Positions 8,946 to 17,583 of a stretch of DNA of 34,295 nt are shown piece after piece. Where the stretch lies: contig JACDQI010000121.1 of NCBI GenBank assembly GCA_015657675.1, positions 1-34,295 of the forward strand, written 5' to 3'. Below the pieces are notes generated by a model. That model had not been told where the DNA came from, did no database searches, and was given only the letters and a program-made list of their open reading frames with translations. Made by a program: the position numbers and the translations under genes. Every line of letters starts with the position of its first letter. Position 1 is the first letter of the stretch. The stretch comes from Devosia sp. (GTDB lineage Bacteria; Pseudomonadota; Alphaproteobacteria; Rhizobiales; Devosiaceae).

Positions 8946-9949
8946 GCAGGCGCCTTTGCGCTGCTGGCACGTGCAGCCGCAGAAGCAGTGATCCGCGCCA
9001 GCATTGGCTCGTCGACGACAATGCCTTGATGGCGCAGCGCCAGCACCGCTGCGCCGATCGAGGTATCGCCGCTCAGGCGAATATCGACCGCATGGCCCGC
9101 GGCCTGCAGCACCTCGGCCAGGCCGTCACGCAGTCCCGGCAGATGCGCCGCAACGCTGCCGCCGAGCACGATAGGACCGGGCATGCCGGCATCGAAGACC
9201 AGCCGGAAATCGGCGACCAGATAGTCTACCGCCCGCGCCAGCAGGTCCGCCGCCACCGCATCCTCGCGGCACGCGAGCACCAGCGGCGCAAAGCTCGCCA
9301 TCTCGATCGGTCGCATCTTGTAGATCGCATCTATGAAGTATCGCAGCGCCGTCGGTCGGCTATCCGCCGCCCGGTCGTGCACCACCTCGATATTGAGCTG
9401 CCCGAGCACTGCGTTGGTGAGCGCCGTCTGCGGTCCGCGCCCTTCGAGCGCCGCCGTGACGGCAATCGCCGCATGATGGCCGAGCCAATAACCCGAACCC
9501 AGATCGCCGAGCAGATACCCCGCCGCGTCGACCACCGCCTCGATCTCGCCGCCGCGCACGCGTACCGCGCCCGATCCCGTACCGGCAAACACGCAGTAGC
9601 CCTCGGTCGCCGCCGAGATAGAGGGCAGCATGGCGTGCGTGTCCCCGGTGAACACTAGCGGACCGCTGAGCCCAAGCGCACGAAACGCGGCATCGAGGCG
9701 ACGCTGCACATCGGCATTGCGCGGCCCGGCCATTGCCAGCAGCGCCACCTTGAGGTCGAGCTTTACCCCGGCCTGCGCAACCGCAGTCTCTGCTGCTGCC
9801 GCAATCGCGGCCGCTGCCTCTTCGGGTGGATTGGAGCCCGGGTTGCCGCCGCGATTGCGGCCCTGACCGAGGCAGTTGCCATCCATGTCGACCACGATGG
9901 CGCGAGAGTTGGAGCCACCGACATCGATGGCGAGCAAGGCTGTGATCAT
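8942..9949 (-). CDS. N-acetylglucosamine kinase-like, BadF/BadG/BcrA/BcrD ATPase family
   Basis: The 335-residue protein has the ASKHA phosphate-1 motif 'AIDVGGSNSRA' (Asp9), a phosphate-2 motif 'FAGTGSGAV', and 'YLLGDLGSGYWLG' typical of GlcNAc kinases in this family. It would phosphorylate GlcNAc or a related amino sugar in the cytoplasm using ATP, supplying GlcNAc-6-P to NagA. It is divergent from the RpiR regulator gene at 10056 and sits in an amino-sugar cluster, which supports this substrate. A glucosamine kinase role is the main alternative. Confidence 0.85.
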   Translation of the reverse strand: MITALLAIDVGGSNSRAIVVDMDGNCLGQGRNRGGNPGSNPPEEAAAAIAAAAETAVAQAGVKLDLKVALLAMAGPRNADVQRRLDAAFRALGLSGPLVFTGDTHAMLPSISAATEGYCVFAGTGSGAVRVRGGEIEAVVDAAGYLLGDLGSGYWLGHHAAIAVTAALEGRGPQTALTNAVLGQLNIEVVHDRAADSRPTALRYFIDAIYKMRPIEMASFAPLVLACREDAVAADLLARAVDYLVADFRLVFDAGMPGPIVLGGSVAAHLPGLRDGLAEVLQAAGHAVDIRLSGDTSIGAAVLALRHQGIVVDEPMLARITASAAARASSAKAPA

Positions 9950-10055
9950 TCTGTCATACGACCGCTTGTCATCCCCAAAATTGCTGGGTAAGAATTGTTT
10001 TCACCGTAGCCCGGCCGTCTTGAGAGTGATTTTCAGGCATGAGCGCCTAACACAC

Positions 10056-10985
10056 ATGTCAGCTGTCGCAAAGACCTTCAGTGTGCTGGATCGCATCGAG
10101 ACTTACCAGTCTCAGATGCCCGTCACGATGGCGAAAATTGCGGCTGTTCTCATGGACGATCCCAAGGCCCCGCTCAGCCTCTCGATCACCGAACTCGCCG
10201 AGCGTGCCCGCACCTCCGCCGCCAGTGTCACGCGCTTCTGCCGCCTCATTGGCTACACAGGTTACAACCAGTTGCGCGTCGGCATCGCCGAGGACGTCGG
10301 TCGCGGCGGTTCCAAGGCGGCCTGGATCGCCGACATCGGCCGCTCCTTCGGCCCGGACGATCCGCCCGAGCAGGTCCGCTCGGTTCTCTTGAACACCCAC
10401 ACCCTGTCGCTGCAGACCACTGCCGGCCTGCTCGATCTCGACGCCGCCGTGCGCGTTGCCCAGGCCATCGGTAAGGCGCGGCAGGTCGATGTCTACGGCG
10501 TCGGCGGCAGCGCACTGACCGCGCTCGAAACCCAGCACCGGCTCTATCGCATCGGCATCAACGTCCACACCTGGTCCGAAGTGCATGCCGGTCTCACCAG
10601 TGCCGCCATCCTCGACGAAAACTGCGTGGCGATCGGCATCTCCAATACCGGCCGCACCGAAGAAACCATCCACATGCTGAGCGTCGCCAAGGCGACCGGC
10701 GCCTACACCGTCGCCATCACCGGCAATCCGGATTCCCCGCTCGGCAAACTCGCCGACGACGTGCTGACCGCTGCCGCGCCCAACGGCTACCTGCAGCCGG
10801 CGGATCTCTCGGCGCGCCACTGCCAGCTCTTCGTCGTCGACTTCCTCTACCTGTTGATCGCCCAGGCCAACTTCGATCGCACCACGCGTCTTCTCGCGGC
10901 CTCGGCCGCGGCCGTGCAGCCCCGGCGTCGCCCGGCGCGCGGCGTTGCTCTTGCCAGTTTCAACACCCGTCCCGCGACGGCCTAA
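10056..10985 (+). CDS. RpiR/MurR-family transcriptional regulator (HTH + SIS domain)
   Basis: From the ATG at 10056 the protein is 309 residues: an N-terminal winged HTH ('LSITELAERARTSAASVTRFCRLIGY') and a C-terminal SIS domain ('VDVYGVGGSALTALETQ', 'ISNTGRTEETIHML') that binds a phosphosugar. Upstream in-frame residues from 9876 look like non-coding DNA and are not included. Family members sense sugar phosphates such as MurNAc-6-P or GlcN-6-P. Its position between the kinase and isomerase genes suggests it controls this cluster. Confidence 0.9.
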   Translation: MSAVAKTFSVLDRIETYQSQMPVTMAKIAAVLMDDPKAPLSLSITELAERARTSAASVTRFCRLIGYTGYNQLRVGIAEDVGRGGSKAAWIADIGRSFGPDDPPEQVRSVLLNTHTLSLQTTAGLLDLDAAVRVAQAIGKARQVDVYGVGGSALTALETQHRLYRIGINVHTWSEVHAGLTSAAILDENCVAIGISNTGRTEETIHMLSVAKATGAYTVAITGNPDSPLGKLADDVLTAAAPNGYLQPADLSARHCQLFVVDFLYLLIAQANFDRTTRLLAASAAAVQPRRRPARGVALASFNTRPATA

Positions 10986-11005
10986 GCCGAAAGAAAAATA
11001 GCTCT

Positions 11006-11755
11006 ATGTCTGACCTGACCGCCCAGTTTGCCAAAGAAGTCTCGACCCGCCTCGAACGCCTCGCCGGCCCCAATCCGGCGATCGATGCGGCCGTCGCGCT
11101 CATCGCCGACTCGCTTGAAAACAACGGCGTGGTGCAGGCGTTTGGCACCGGTCACTCCGAAGCCTTCGCCATGGAAATCGCCGGTCGTGCCGGCGGCCTG
11201 ATCGCCACCAACCGCATCGCCCTGCGCACTCTGGTACTGCGCGGCGATCGTGACGTATCCGCCCTCGGCGGCGCCGAGTTCGAGCGCGATCCCAATGTCG
11301 GCGAGAACCTCCTGGCGCTGTTTGATGTGCAGCCCAACGACGTCTTCATCATCGCCTCGAACTCGGGCGTCAACGGCTCGATCCTCGGCGTCGCGCTGGC
11401 CGCCAAGGCCCGCGGTCACAAGGTGATCGCCGTCACCAGCCTCGACCACACCATGAAGGTCACGCCCAAGCATCCGAGCGGCAAGCGCCTCAGCGAAGTT
11501 GCCGACGTGGTCATCGACAATCTGGCGCCCTATGGCGACAGCACCATGGCGCTCGCGGGCGGCATCGGCGTAGGCGCCGTGTCCTCGATCACCGCCGCCT
11601 TTATTGCGCAGCGCATCACTATCGGCGTCGCCGAAGCGATCCGCCTGCGCGGCAAAACGCCCCCGGTCTACATCTCGGCCAACATTCCGGGCGGCGACGA
11701 GCACAACCGTGCTCTCGAAGATCTTTACGGCGAGCGGATCCGCAGAGAGGCGTAA
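11006..11755 (+). CDS. SIS-domain sugar isomerase (UPF0309-like)
   Basis: The 249-residue protein has the SIS fold: 'VVQAFGTGHSEAFAMEIAGRAGG' for the phosphate-binding loop and 'FIIASNSGVNGSILGVALAAKARGHKVIAVTS' for the second. It matches the 'sugar isomerase domain-containing protein' group, which lies beside amino-sugar genes in many bacteria. It follows the RpiR gene by about 20 nt. It probably isomerises or deaminates a phosphorylated amino sugar; the exact reaction is not clear, and it is shorter than GlmS-type deaminases. Confidence 0.85.
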   Translation: MSDLTAQFAKEVSTRLERLAGPNPAIDAAVALIADSLENNGVVQAFGTGHSEAFAMEIAGRAGGLIATNRIALRTLVLRGDRDVSALGGAEFERDPNVGENLLALFDVQPNDVFIIASNSGVNGSILGVALAAKARGHKVIAVTSLDHTMKVTPKHPSGKRLSEVADVVIDNLAPYGDSTMALAGGIGVGAVSSITAAFIAQRITIGVAEAIRLRGKTPPVYISANIPGGDEHNRALEDLYGERIRREA

Positions 11756-11819
11756 GCCTTGCGGAGCCGGTTGGCGTGGGGTGTAGTGTTCTGATTATCG
11801 ACAAGGGAAGGGACTAGAC

Positions 11820-13196
11820 ATGACTTTCAATAAGACTATCGACCGCCGCACGTTCCTGCGCGGGACGACGGCTCTGGTAGCAGTGGCGCCGTTCGGCGGC
11901 CTGCTGGGATCCACCAGCGCTTTCGCTCAGGATGCGGCCAATCCGTTCGGCGTCGCCGAAGGTTCGACCGTTGACGCCGTCATCTTCAACGGTGGCTATG
12001 GCATCGACTACGTCGAGTTCGCCGCCAGCATCATGGCTAAGAACCATCCGAGCCTCACCATCAAGGTGTCGCCGTCGACCCAGATCGCCCAGGAACTGCA
12101 GCCGCGTTTCCTCGGTGGCAATCCGCCGGATCTGATCGACAACTCGGGCGCGCAGGCGATCGGCTTCTCGGCCATCATCGACCAGCTCGAAGACATGAAC
12201 TCGGTGCTGGACGCCCCGAGCCTCGAAGGCGTCAAGATCCGCGACACCCTGGTGGGTGGCGTCGAAAAGCCGGGCACCTTCGGCGACAAGTTCATCGCGC
12301 TCAACTACGTGATGACCGTCTATGGCATCTGGTACTCGGCTCAGCTGTTTGAAGACAATGGCTGGACCCCGCCGACCACCTGGGCCGAAGCCATCGAGCT
12401 GGGCAAGGTTGCCAAGGAAAAGGGCCTCTACCTGTTCGGCTGGGGCAAGGAAGCCGCCACCTACTACCGCACGACCGCAGTCGCCTCGGCGATCAAGGCC
12501 GGCGGCGACGAGGTGCGTCTTGCTGTCGACAACTTCACCCCGGGCTTCTGGTCGCACCCCGCGTTCCAGTCGGTCTTCACCTCGCTCTACGAGATCATTC
12601 AGGGCGGCATGATGAAGCCGGGTGGCGCTGGTACCCAGTTCACCGCTGCTCAGGCGCAGTGGTCGAACGACCAGTCCTTCCTGCTCTACCCGTCGGGCTC
12701 GTGGATCGAAAACGAGATGAAGCCGGCGACCAAGGAAGGCTTCCGCATGACCGGTATGCCGGAGCTGTCGATCGACGCGAACGACAAGCTCCCCAAGACC
12801 GCTCTGCACGCCACTGCCGGCGAGCCGTTCATCATCCCGCTCGGCGCGCTCAACCTTGCCGGTGGCAAGGAACTGCTCCGCACGATGCTCTCGAAGGAAG
12901 CTGCGACGAACTTCGCCAAGTCCAAGCTCGCTCCGACCATCGTCAAGGACACCGTGCCGGCCGACGGTTTCGGCTCGACCGCCCTCGTCTCGCAGAGCAA
13001 GCTGCTGGCTGACGCCGGCAACGACGTGTTCACCTGGAACTCGTTCGACCTCTACGGCACCAACCAGGACGAACTCGTCGTCTGGAACAGCTTCCTTGAT
13101 GGCAAGCTCGACGTCGCGGCCTTCACCGCTGCGCTCGAAGCCATCACCTCGGCTGTCTACAACGACCCGTCCGTCACCAAAGTCGTAGTGATGTAA
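11820..13196 (+). CDS. Carbohydrate ABC transporter, NgcE-like N-acetylglucosamine/diacetylchitobiose-binding protein
   Basis: The 458-residue binding protein starts at an ATG with AAGGGAAGG upstream. Residues 8-17 carry a twin-arginine motif (RRTFLR), the hydrophobic part follows, and the likely cleavage is after 'AFA' at residue 36, so it is exported folded by the Tat system. The mature part matches the NgcE family that binds GlcNAc and diacetylchitobiose. It starts 64 nt after the isomerase stop and is followed at once by the permease genes. With NagA, MurQ and the kinase nearby, GlcNAc oligomers are the most likely ligand. Confidence 0.85.
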   Translation: MTFNKTIDRRTFLRGTTALVAVAPFGGLLGSTSAFAQDAANPFGVAEGSTVDAVIFNGGYGIDYVEFAASIMAKNHPSLTIKVSPSTQIAQELQPRFLGGNPPDLIDNSGAQAIGFSAIIDQLEDMNSVLDAPSLEGVKIRDTLVGGVEKPGTFGDKFIALNYVMTVYGIWYSAQLFEDNGWTPPTTWAEAIELGKVAKEKGLYLFGWGKEAATYYRTTAVASAIKAGGDEVRLAVDNFTPGFWSHPAFQSVFTSLYEIIQGGMMKPGGAGTQFTAAQAQWSNDQSFLLYPSGSWIENEMKPATKEGFRMTGMPELSIDANDKLPKTALHATAGEPFIIPLGALNLAGGKELLRTMLSKEAATNFAKSKLAPTIVKDTVPADGFGSTALVSQSKLLADAGNDVFTWNSFDLYGTNQDELVVWNSFLDGKLDVAAFTAALEAITSAVYNDPSVTKVVVM

Positions 13197-14228
13197 TGGA
13201 AAGCACGATGGCGAGGGCACCGGCCACAAGAACCCGTCGGTGGAAATTGCCGAGCCTCGAGAACACCGGCTTCATGCTGGTGTTCCTCGGGCTCCCCCTG
13301 GCGATCTACGTGATCTTCGTGATCTCGCCATTCGTGCAAGCCTTCTATTATTCCATGACCGATTGGTCAGGCTTTTCGAAGAAGATGAACTTCGTTGGCC
13401 TGACCAATTATCTCACGCTTTTGAGCGACCCGGTCTTCACCAAGGCCGTCTACAACTCGATCTTCCTGGTGCTGGTGCTGCCGCCCCTGGTGATCGTCCT
13501 CTCGCTGACGCTGGCCACGCTGGTGACCGTCGGCGGCGTCACCAAGGGCGAGGTGCAGGGCCTCAAGCACTCCGGCATCTACCGGGTGATCTCCTTCTTC
13601 CCCTATACCGTGCCCGCCATCGTCATCGGCATCCTCTGGGCGCAGATGTACGATCCGTCGAGCGGCCTGCTCAATGGCATCCTCACGGCCATGGGGTTCG
13701 AATTCTTCAAGTCCTTCGCCTGGCTGGGCGACGAGCGCACCGCCATGGGCGCCTCGATCTTCGTCATCGCTTGGTCGATGGTCGGTTTTTACATGGTGCT
13801 GTTCATCGCCGCCATCAAAGGCATCCCGGCCGACGTCTATGAAGCCGCGCGCGTCGATGGCGCCGGCCGCTTCCGCACGGCCATCTCCATCACCGTGCCG
13901 ATGATCCGCGACACCATCCGCACCGCTTACATCTACCTCGGCATCCTCGCGCTGGACGCCTTCGTCTACATGCAGGCGCTCAACCCCTCGGGCGGTCCGG
14001 CCAACTCGACCGTGGTGATCTCCCAACACCTGCTGAACACCGCCTTCAAGAAGGGCAAGTTCGGCTACGCCACCTCGATGGGCGCTGCGCTCGCCATCAT
14101 CACGCTGGTCTTTGCCGCCATCGTCTTCTTCGTTTTCTGGTGGACCGGTCGTCCCGCCAAGTGGAAGGCAACCGGTACGGGTTCCGCGCCCGTCGCCCGC
14201 GCTACGCCTGTGGCAGCACCGCCCAAGT
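13196..14228 (+). CDS. Sugar ABC permease, NgcF-like (reads into the next permease)
   Basis: The open frame from 13196 encodes a MalF/UgpA-type permease ('FMLVFLGLPLAIYVIFVISPF' as first segment; EAA loop 'YEAARVDGAGRFRTAISITVP'). The usual C-terminal end is reached around residue 320, 'FFVFWWTGRPAKW', but the frame does not stop: a Pro/Ala/Thr-rich linker runs straight into a second permease. In another frame a TGA lies at 14230-14232 overlapping a GTG at 14229, the normal GTGA coupling. So either the two permeases are truly fused, or one base is lost between about 14150 and 14228 and the gene should end at this TGA. Confidence 0.75.
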
Positions 14229-15093
14229 CCGTGACCCGGGTGCCCAGCACGCCGCGCAAGCCCTTTTGGAACGATAAGACCGTCGCCACCGTTTCGCACG
14301 TCGCTCTCATTGCCTGGGTGATCGTCATCTGCGCGCCCCTGCTCTGGGTGCTGATGAGCTCGTTCAAGACCACGCAGCAGATCTTCGGCTCGCCCTTCTC
14401 GCTGCCGACGAGCTTCAACTTCGAGAACTACATTTCCGCCTGGACCACCGCGAGCATCGGCAATTACTTCGTCAACACGGTCATCGTGGTCGGCGGCGCG
14501 CTGGTCATCGTCATGCTGCTGGGCGCCATGTGCGCCTACTACCTGGCGCGCTACGAGTTCAAGGGCAGCAAGATCATCTACTACCTGATGCTCGCTGGCC
14601 TGACCTTCCCGATCTTCCTCGCCGTCGTGCCGCTGTTCCAGACGCTGCGTGGCTTCGGTCTGCTCAACACCTTCCCGGGGCTGATCATCACCTACGTGGC
14701 CTTCGCGCTGCCCTTCACGGTGTTCTTCCTCTACGCCTTCTTCCGCACCCTGCCGCAGGAGATCGCCGAGGCGGCCCAGCTCGATGGCGCTGGTCCGTGG
14801 CGGATCTTTTTCACCATCATGCTGCCCATGGCGACACCGGGCATCGCCTCGGTGGCGATCTTCAACTTCCTCGGTCTCTGGAACCAGTTCCTGCTGCCAT
14901 CGCGCTGAACACCAACACGGCCAATTACGTGCTGAGCCAGGGCATGGCATCCTTCGCCTCGCAGGCGGGCTATGCGGTGAACTTCGGCGCGCTATTTGCC
15001 GCCGTGGTGATCACCGTGCTGCCGGTGCTGGTCACCTACATCATCTTCCAGCGCCAGCTGCAGGGTTCCGTGTCGCCGGGCCTGCTGAAGTAA
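14229..15093 (+). pseudogene. Sugar ABC permease, NgcG-like, one frameshift
   Basis: Second permease of the NgcE-type importer. From the GTG at 14229 it reads 'TRVPSTPRKPFWNDKTVATVSHVAL' and contains the EAA loop 'AEAAQLDGAGPWRIFFTIMLP'. The frame stops early at 14908 after 'WNQFLLPSR', but the adjacent frame continues with 'ALNTNTANYVLSQGMASFASQ' and ends in 'IFQRQLQGSVSPGLLK'. Adding one base at about 14898 gives ...WNQFLLPIALNTN..., the standard MalG-type C-terminus. The full protein would be about 288 residues. Whether 13196-14908 is translated as one double permease is uncertain. Confidence 0.8.
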
Positions 15094-15116
15094 CGAGGCA
15101 CACCAGCCTCTCCAAT

Positions 15117-15156
15117 CCTCCCCCGCACGCGGGGGAGGGGGACCGGCGCAGCCGGT
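15117..15156 (+). repeat. Double palindrome between convergent genes (possible terminator or repeat element)
   Basis: CCTCCCCCGC at 15117-15126 pairs with GCGGGGGAGG at 15129-15138, and ACCGGC at 15142-15147 pairs with GCCGGT at 15151-15156. The two hairpins lie between the convergent permease and murQ genes. They may form a bidirectional terminator; no T-run follows, so a dispersed palindromic repeat element common in related genomes is equally likely. Confidence 0.55.
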
Positions 15157-15169
15157 GGAGGGGGCACTG

Positions 15170-16096
15170 CTAGCGCGTCGCCCCGGCAACCGCGCGGCGC
15201 AACACCCCACCGGCATCGGCGAGGGTCTTGCGGCCCGTCTCGATATCCGTGCCCGTGAGCAGCATCAGGATCGCCAGCTTGCTGTCATTGCCGGCCTTGG
15301 CCAGTGCCGCTTCCGCCTCCGCAATGCTGCGGCCCGTCGCTTCGGCCACGACGCGTGCCGCGCGCGCCACCAGCTTGCCGTTGCTGGCGATCATGTCGAC
15401 CATCAGGTTGCCGTAGGTCTTGCCGATCCGCACCATGCTGGCGGTCGAGAGCATGTTGAGCACCAGCTTCTGGGCTGTGCCCGACTTGAGCCGCGTTGAG
15501 CCGGTGATCACCTCGGGGCCGACCAGCGGCGCGATCGAAATATCGGCCATCCGGGCAATCGGCGAATCCGGGTTGCAGGTCAGCGCCACCGTCCTGGCGC
15601 CCAGCGCCTTGGCATGCTCCAGCGCGCCGATCACATAAGGCGTGCGGCCGCTGACCGCGATCCCAACCACCACATCGCTTGCGGAAAACCCGAGCGCCGC
15701 CAGGTCGGCCGCGCCGGCATCGGCCCGATCCTCAGCCCCTTCCGAGGCATTGACCAGCGCGTCGAGGCCACCCGCGATCAGGCCCACCACCATCGTCGGC
15801 GGCACGCCAAAAGTCGGCGGGCATTCCGACGCATCGAGCACGCCCAGCCGCCCGCTGGTGCCCGCCCCGATATAGACCAGCCGGCCCCCGGCGTTGAAAG
15901 CCGCCACGATGGCGTCCACCGCCTGCGACACCTGCGGCAGCGTCTGGCGCACCGCCCCCGCCACGCCGCCATCTTCGTCATTGATCGTCGTGACCATCTC
16001 GAGGCTCGACATCAGGTCGATATCGGTGGTGCGCGGATTGCGCCCTTCCGAGACGAGCTGTTGCAACTGGTCGTGCAGCGCGACTGGGGAGGCCAT
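15170..16096 (-). CDS. murQ: N-acetylmuramic acid 6-phosphate etherase
   Basis: The 308-residue enzyme from the ATG at 16096 has an AGGAG ribosome site 8 nt upstream, which decides this start over the upstream ATG at 16126. It matches MurQ: '[20 protein letters not shown]', the SIS phosphate loop '[24 protein letters not shown]' with the catalytic Glu91, and '[13 protein letters not shown]' with the second acidic residue. MurQ splits the lactyl ether of MurNAc-6-P to GlcNAc-6-P and D-lactate in the cytoplasm. It starts 12 nt after nagA, so product passes to NagA from the same operon. This allows recovery of cell-wall MurNAc. Confidence 0.95.
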   Translation of the reverse strand: MASPVALHDQLQQLVSEGRNPRTTDIDLMSSLEMVTTINDEDGGVAGAVRQTLPQVSQAVDAIVAAFNAGGRLVYIGAGTSGRLGVLDASECPPTFGVPPTMVVGLIAGGLDALVNASEGAEDRADAGAADLAALGFSASDVVVGIAVSGRTPYVIGALEHAKALGARTVALTCNPDSPIARMADISIAPLVGPEVITGSTRLKSGTAQKLVLNMLSTASMVRIGKTYGNLMVDMIASNGKLVARAARVVAEATGRSIAEAEAALAKAGNDSKLAILMLLTGTDIETGRKTLADAGGVLRRAVAGATR

Positions 16097-16107
16097 GGAC
16101 TTGTCTC

Positions 16108-17268
16108 CTAGGCGGTCTTCGACCACGCCGTCTTGCCACCGATGATGGTCTGGTTGACCTGCAGGTCTTCGCTGAGATGCACCAGATCGGCCCGCAGCCC
16201 GCGTTTCAACGCCCCGCGCTGGCCCGCCACGCCCAGGGCCTGTGCCGGATAGAGCGACGCCATCCGCAGCGTCTCCTCCAGCGGCAGCCCGATGGTTTTG
16301 TGCACATAGGTCACGGCCTGGATCATCGTCAGGTCGGCACCCGCCAGCGTGCCATCGGCGAGGCGCAGCGCACCGTTCTTGCGATAAACCGTCTGCCCGG
16401 TGAGCACAAAACTCTCCGCATCCGTCCCGGTCGGCGACATCGCGTCCGTGACGAGAAAGATATGACCCGGTCCGCGCTTGGCCCGCAGCGCCACGCCGAG
16501 CGATACCTCGCTCACATGGATGCCGTCGGCAATGACGCCGGCCGAGACCTGGCCGAGGTCGAGCGCCGCGCCCACCACGCCGCCGTCGCGATTGCCCAGC
16601 TGGCTCTGCGCATTGAAAAGATGCGTCACCATCGTGGCACCGGCCTCAATGGCGGCGCGCACCACCGGGTAGGGGACATCCGAATGGCCGATGCTGACTA
16701 CGATGCCGGCATCCACCAGCCGCCGGATCTGCTCCGGCCGCACGGTCTCGGCGGCCACGGTGATCAGGAGGTTCGGTAGTCGTTTGCGACCCTCCACCAG
16801 CGCCACGAGGTCAACCTCGTCCATCGGCCGGATCAGCGCCGGGTCATGCGCGCCCTTGCGCGACACCGCCAGATGCGGACCTTCGATATGCAGCCCCAGG
16901 AAACCGGGCACCTGCTGTTCCGCCGCGGCGATCCCCGCAGCCACCGCCAGCCGGTTTTTCTCCGGCGTATCGGTGATCAGCGTCGGCAGCGTCGCCGTGG
17001 TGCCGAAGCGCGCAAAGGCGCTGCAGATCGTGGTGATGGTCGGAACGTCCGGCGTCAGGTTGAACAGCGCCCCGCCGCCGCCATTGACCTGCAGGTCGAT
17101 AAAGCCCGGCGCCAGGATGCCGCCATCGAGCGCCACGCGCTCGGCATCGCTCGGCGAGTCGGCCGCGATAATGCCTTCGATCATGCCGCCGTTCACCACC
17201 AGCGCCGACCGGTCCCACCAGTCGGTGCCATCAAAGATTCGGGCTCCGGTATAGGCGATGCGGCTCAT
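16108..17268 (-). CDS. nagA: N-acetylglucosamine-6-phosphate deacetylase
   Basis: The 386-residue enzyme removes acetate from GlcNAc-6-P to give GlcN-6-P. The metal ligands of the amidohydrolase fold are all present and close to E. coli numbering: Glu129 in 'GLHIEGPH', His195 in 'SIGHSDV', His216 in '[10 protein letters not shown]', and the catalytic Asp275 in '[10 protein letters not shown]'. The start '[14 protein letters not shown]' and '[14 protein letters not shown]' are typical. It is the first gene of the nagA-murQ operon. No NagB-type deaminase was recognised nearby; the SIS isomerase at 11006 could replace it. Confidence 0.96.
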   Translation of the reverse strand: MSRIAYTGARIFDGTDWWDRSALVVNGGMIEGIIAADSPSDAERVALDGGILAPGFIDLQVNGGGGALFNLTPDVPTITTICSAFARFGTTATLPTLITDTPEKNRLAVAAGIAAAEQQVPGFLGLHIEGPHLAVSRKGAHDPALIRPMDEVDLVALVEGRKRLPNLLITVAAETVRPEQIRRLVDAGIVVSIGHSDVPYPVVRAAIEAGATMVTHLFNAQSQLGNRDGGVVGAALDLGQVSAGVIADGIHVSEVSLGVALRAKRGPGHIFLVTDAMSPTGTDAESFVLTGQTVYRKNGALRLADGTLAGADLTMIQAVTYVHKTIGLPLEETLRMASLYPAQALGVAGQRGALKRGLRADLVHLSEDLQVNQTIIGGKTAWSKTA

Positions 17269-17583
17269 GGTGCGACCTTCTGAGGTTAAGCGGACCTTCG
17301 TCTAAACAATTGCACCACCACAGCTTTCAACTGAGAAAGCCCCGCCGCAGCAGCCCGCTGGAGCGATTGTCTGGCAGATTGAATGGCAACGTGTCCTCAC
17401 CGCCAATAATACCAATATGAGACCATTTAGCAAGGCCGCGCAGAGCCAGCATCGTGTTTCGCCGCAGCCGGAAACACTGCGCCGAGGAAGTGGTGGGCCC
17501 GATAGGAGGGGGTGAGTTGCTCAGCGTCGCCAAGGCCTGCTTGACCACATGTAAGCGTCCCCCATGCCCCCAACCTTAGGTGT
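17269..17583. promoter_or_regulatory. Intergenic region with nagA promoter and a partial LacI-type operator
   Basis: About 315 bases without a convincing gene. At 17415-17432 an imperfect copy of the sugar operator has a perfect right half (CCATTTAGCA) and 13 of 18 matches overall, about 150 nt before nagA. An AATTGTTT motif (on the minus strand, near 17308) also occurs between the kinase and RpiR genes. The 73-codon minus frame inside it has no recognisable protein features. Confidence 0.4.

Noticed and set aside
9876-10055. N-terminal extension of the RpiR regulator
   Set aside because: The HTH begins just after the ATG at 10056, and the extension overlaps the kinase gene start and reads as non-protein.
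11814-13229. Minus-strand frame of 471 codons opposite the NgcE-like gene
   Set aside because: Shadow of a clear binding protein; no domain, and its composition is typical of antisense DNA.
13367-14950. Long minus-strand open frame of 527 codons opposite the permease genes
   Set aside because: It lies antisense to well-recognised permeases, is rich in Arg, Glu, Asp, Gly and His as antisense frames of GC-rich genes are, and has no family features.
17327-17548. Minus-strand frame of 73 codons between nagA and the amidohydrolase
   Set aside because: No ribosome site, no recognisable protein features, in a likely regulatory gap.
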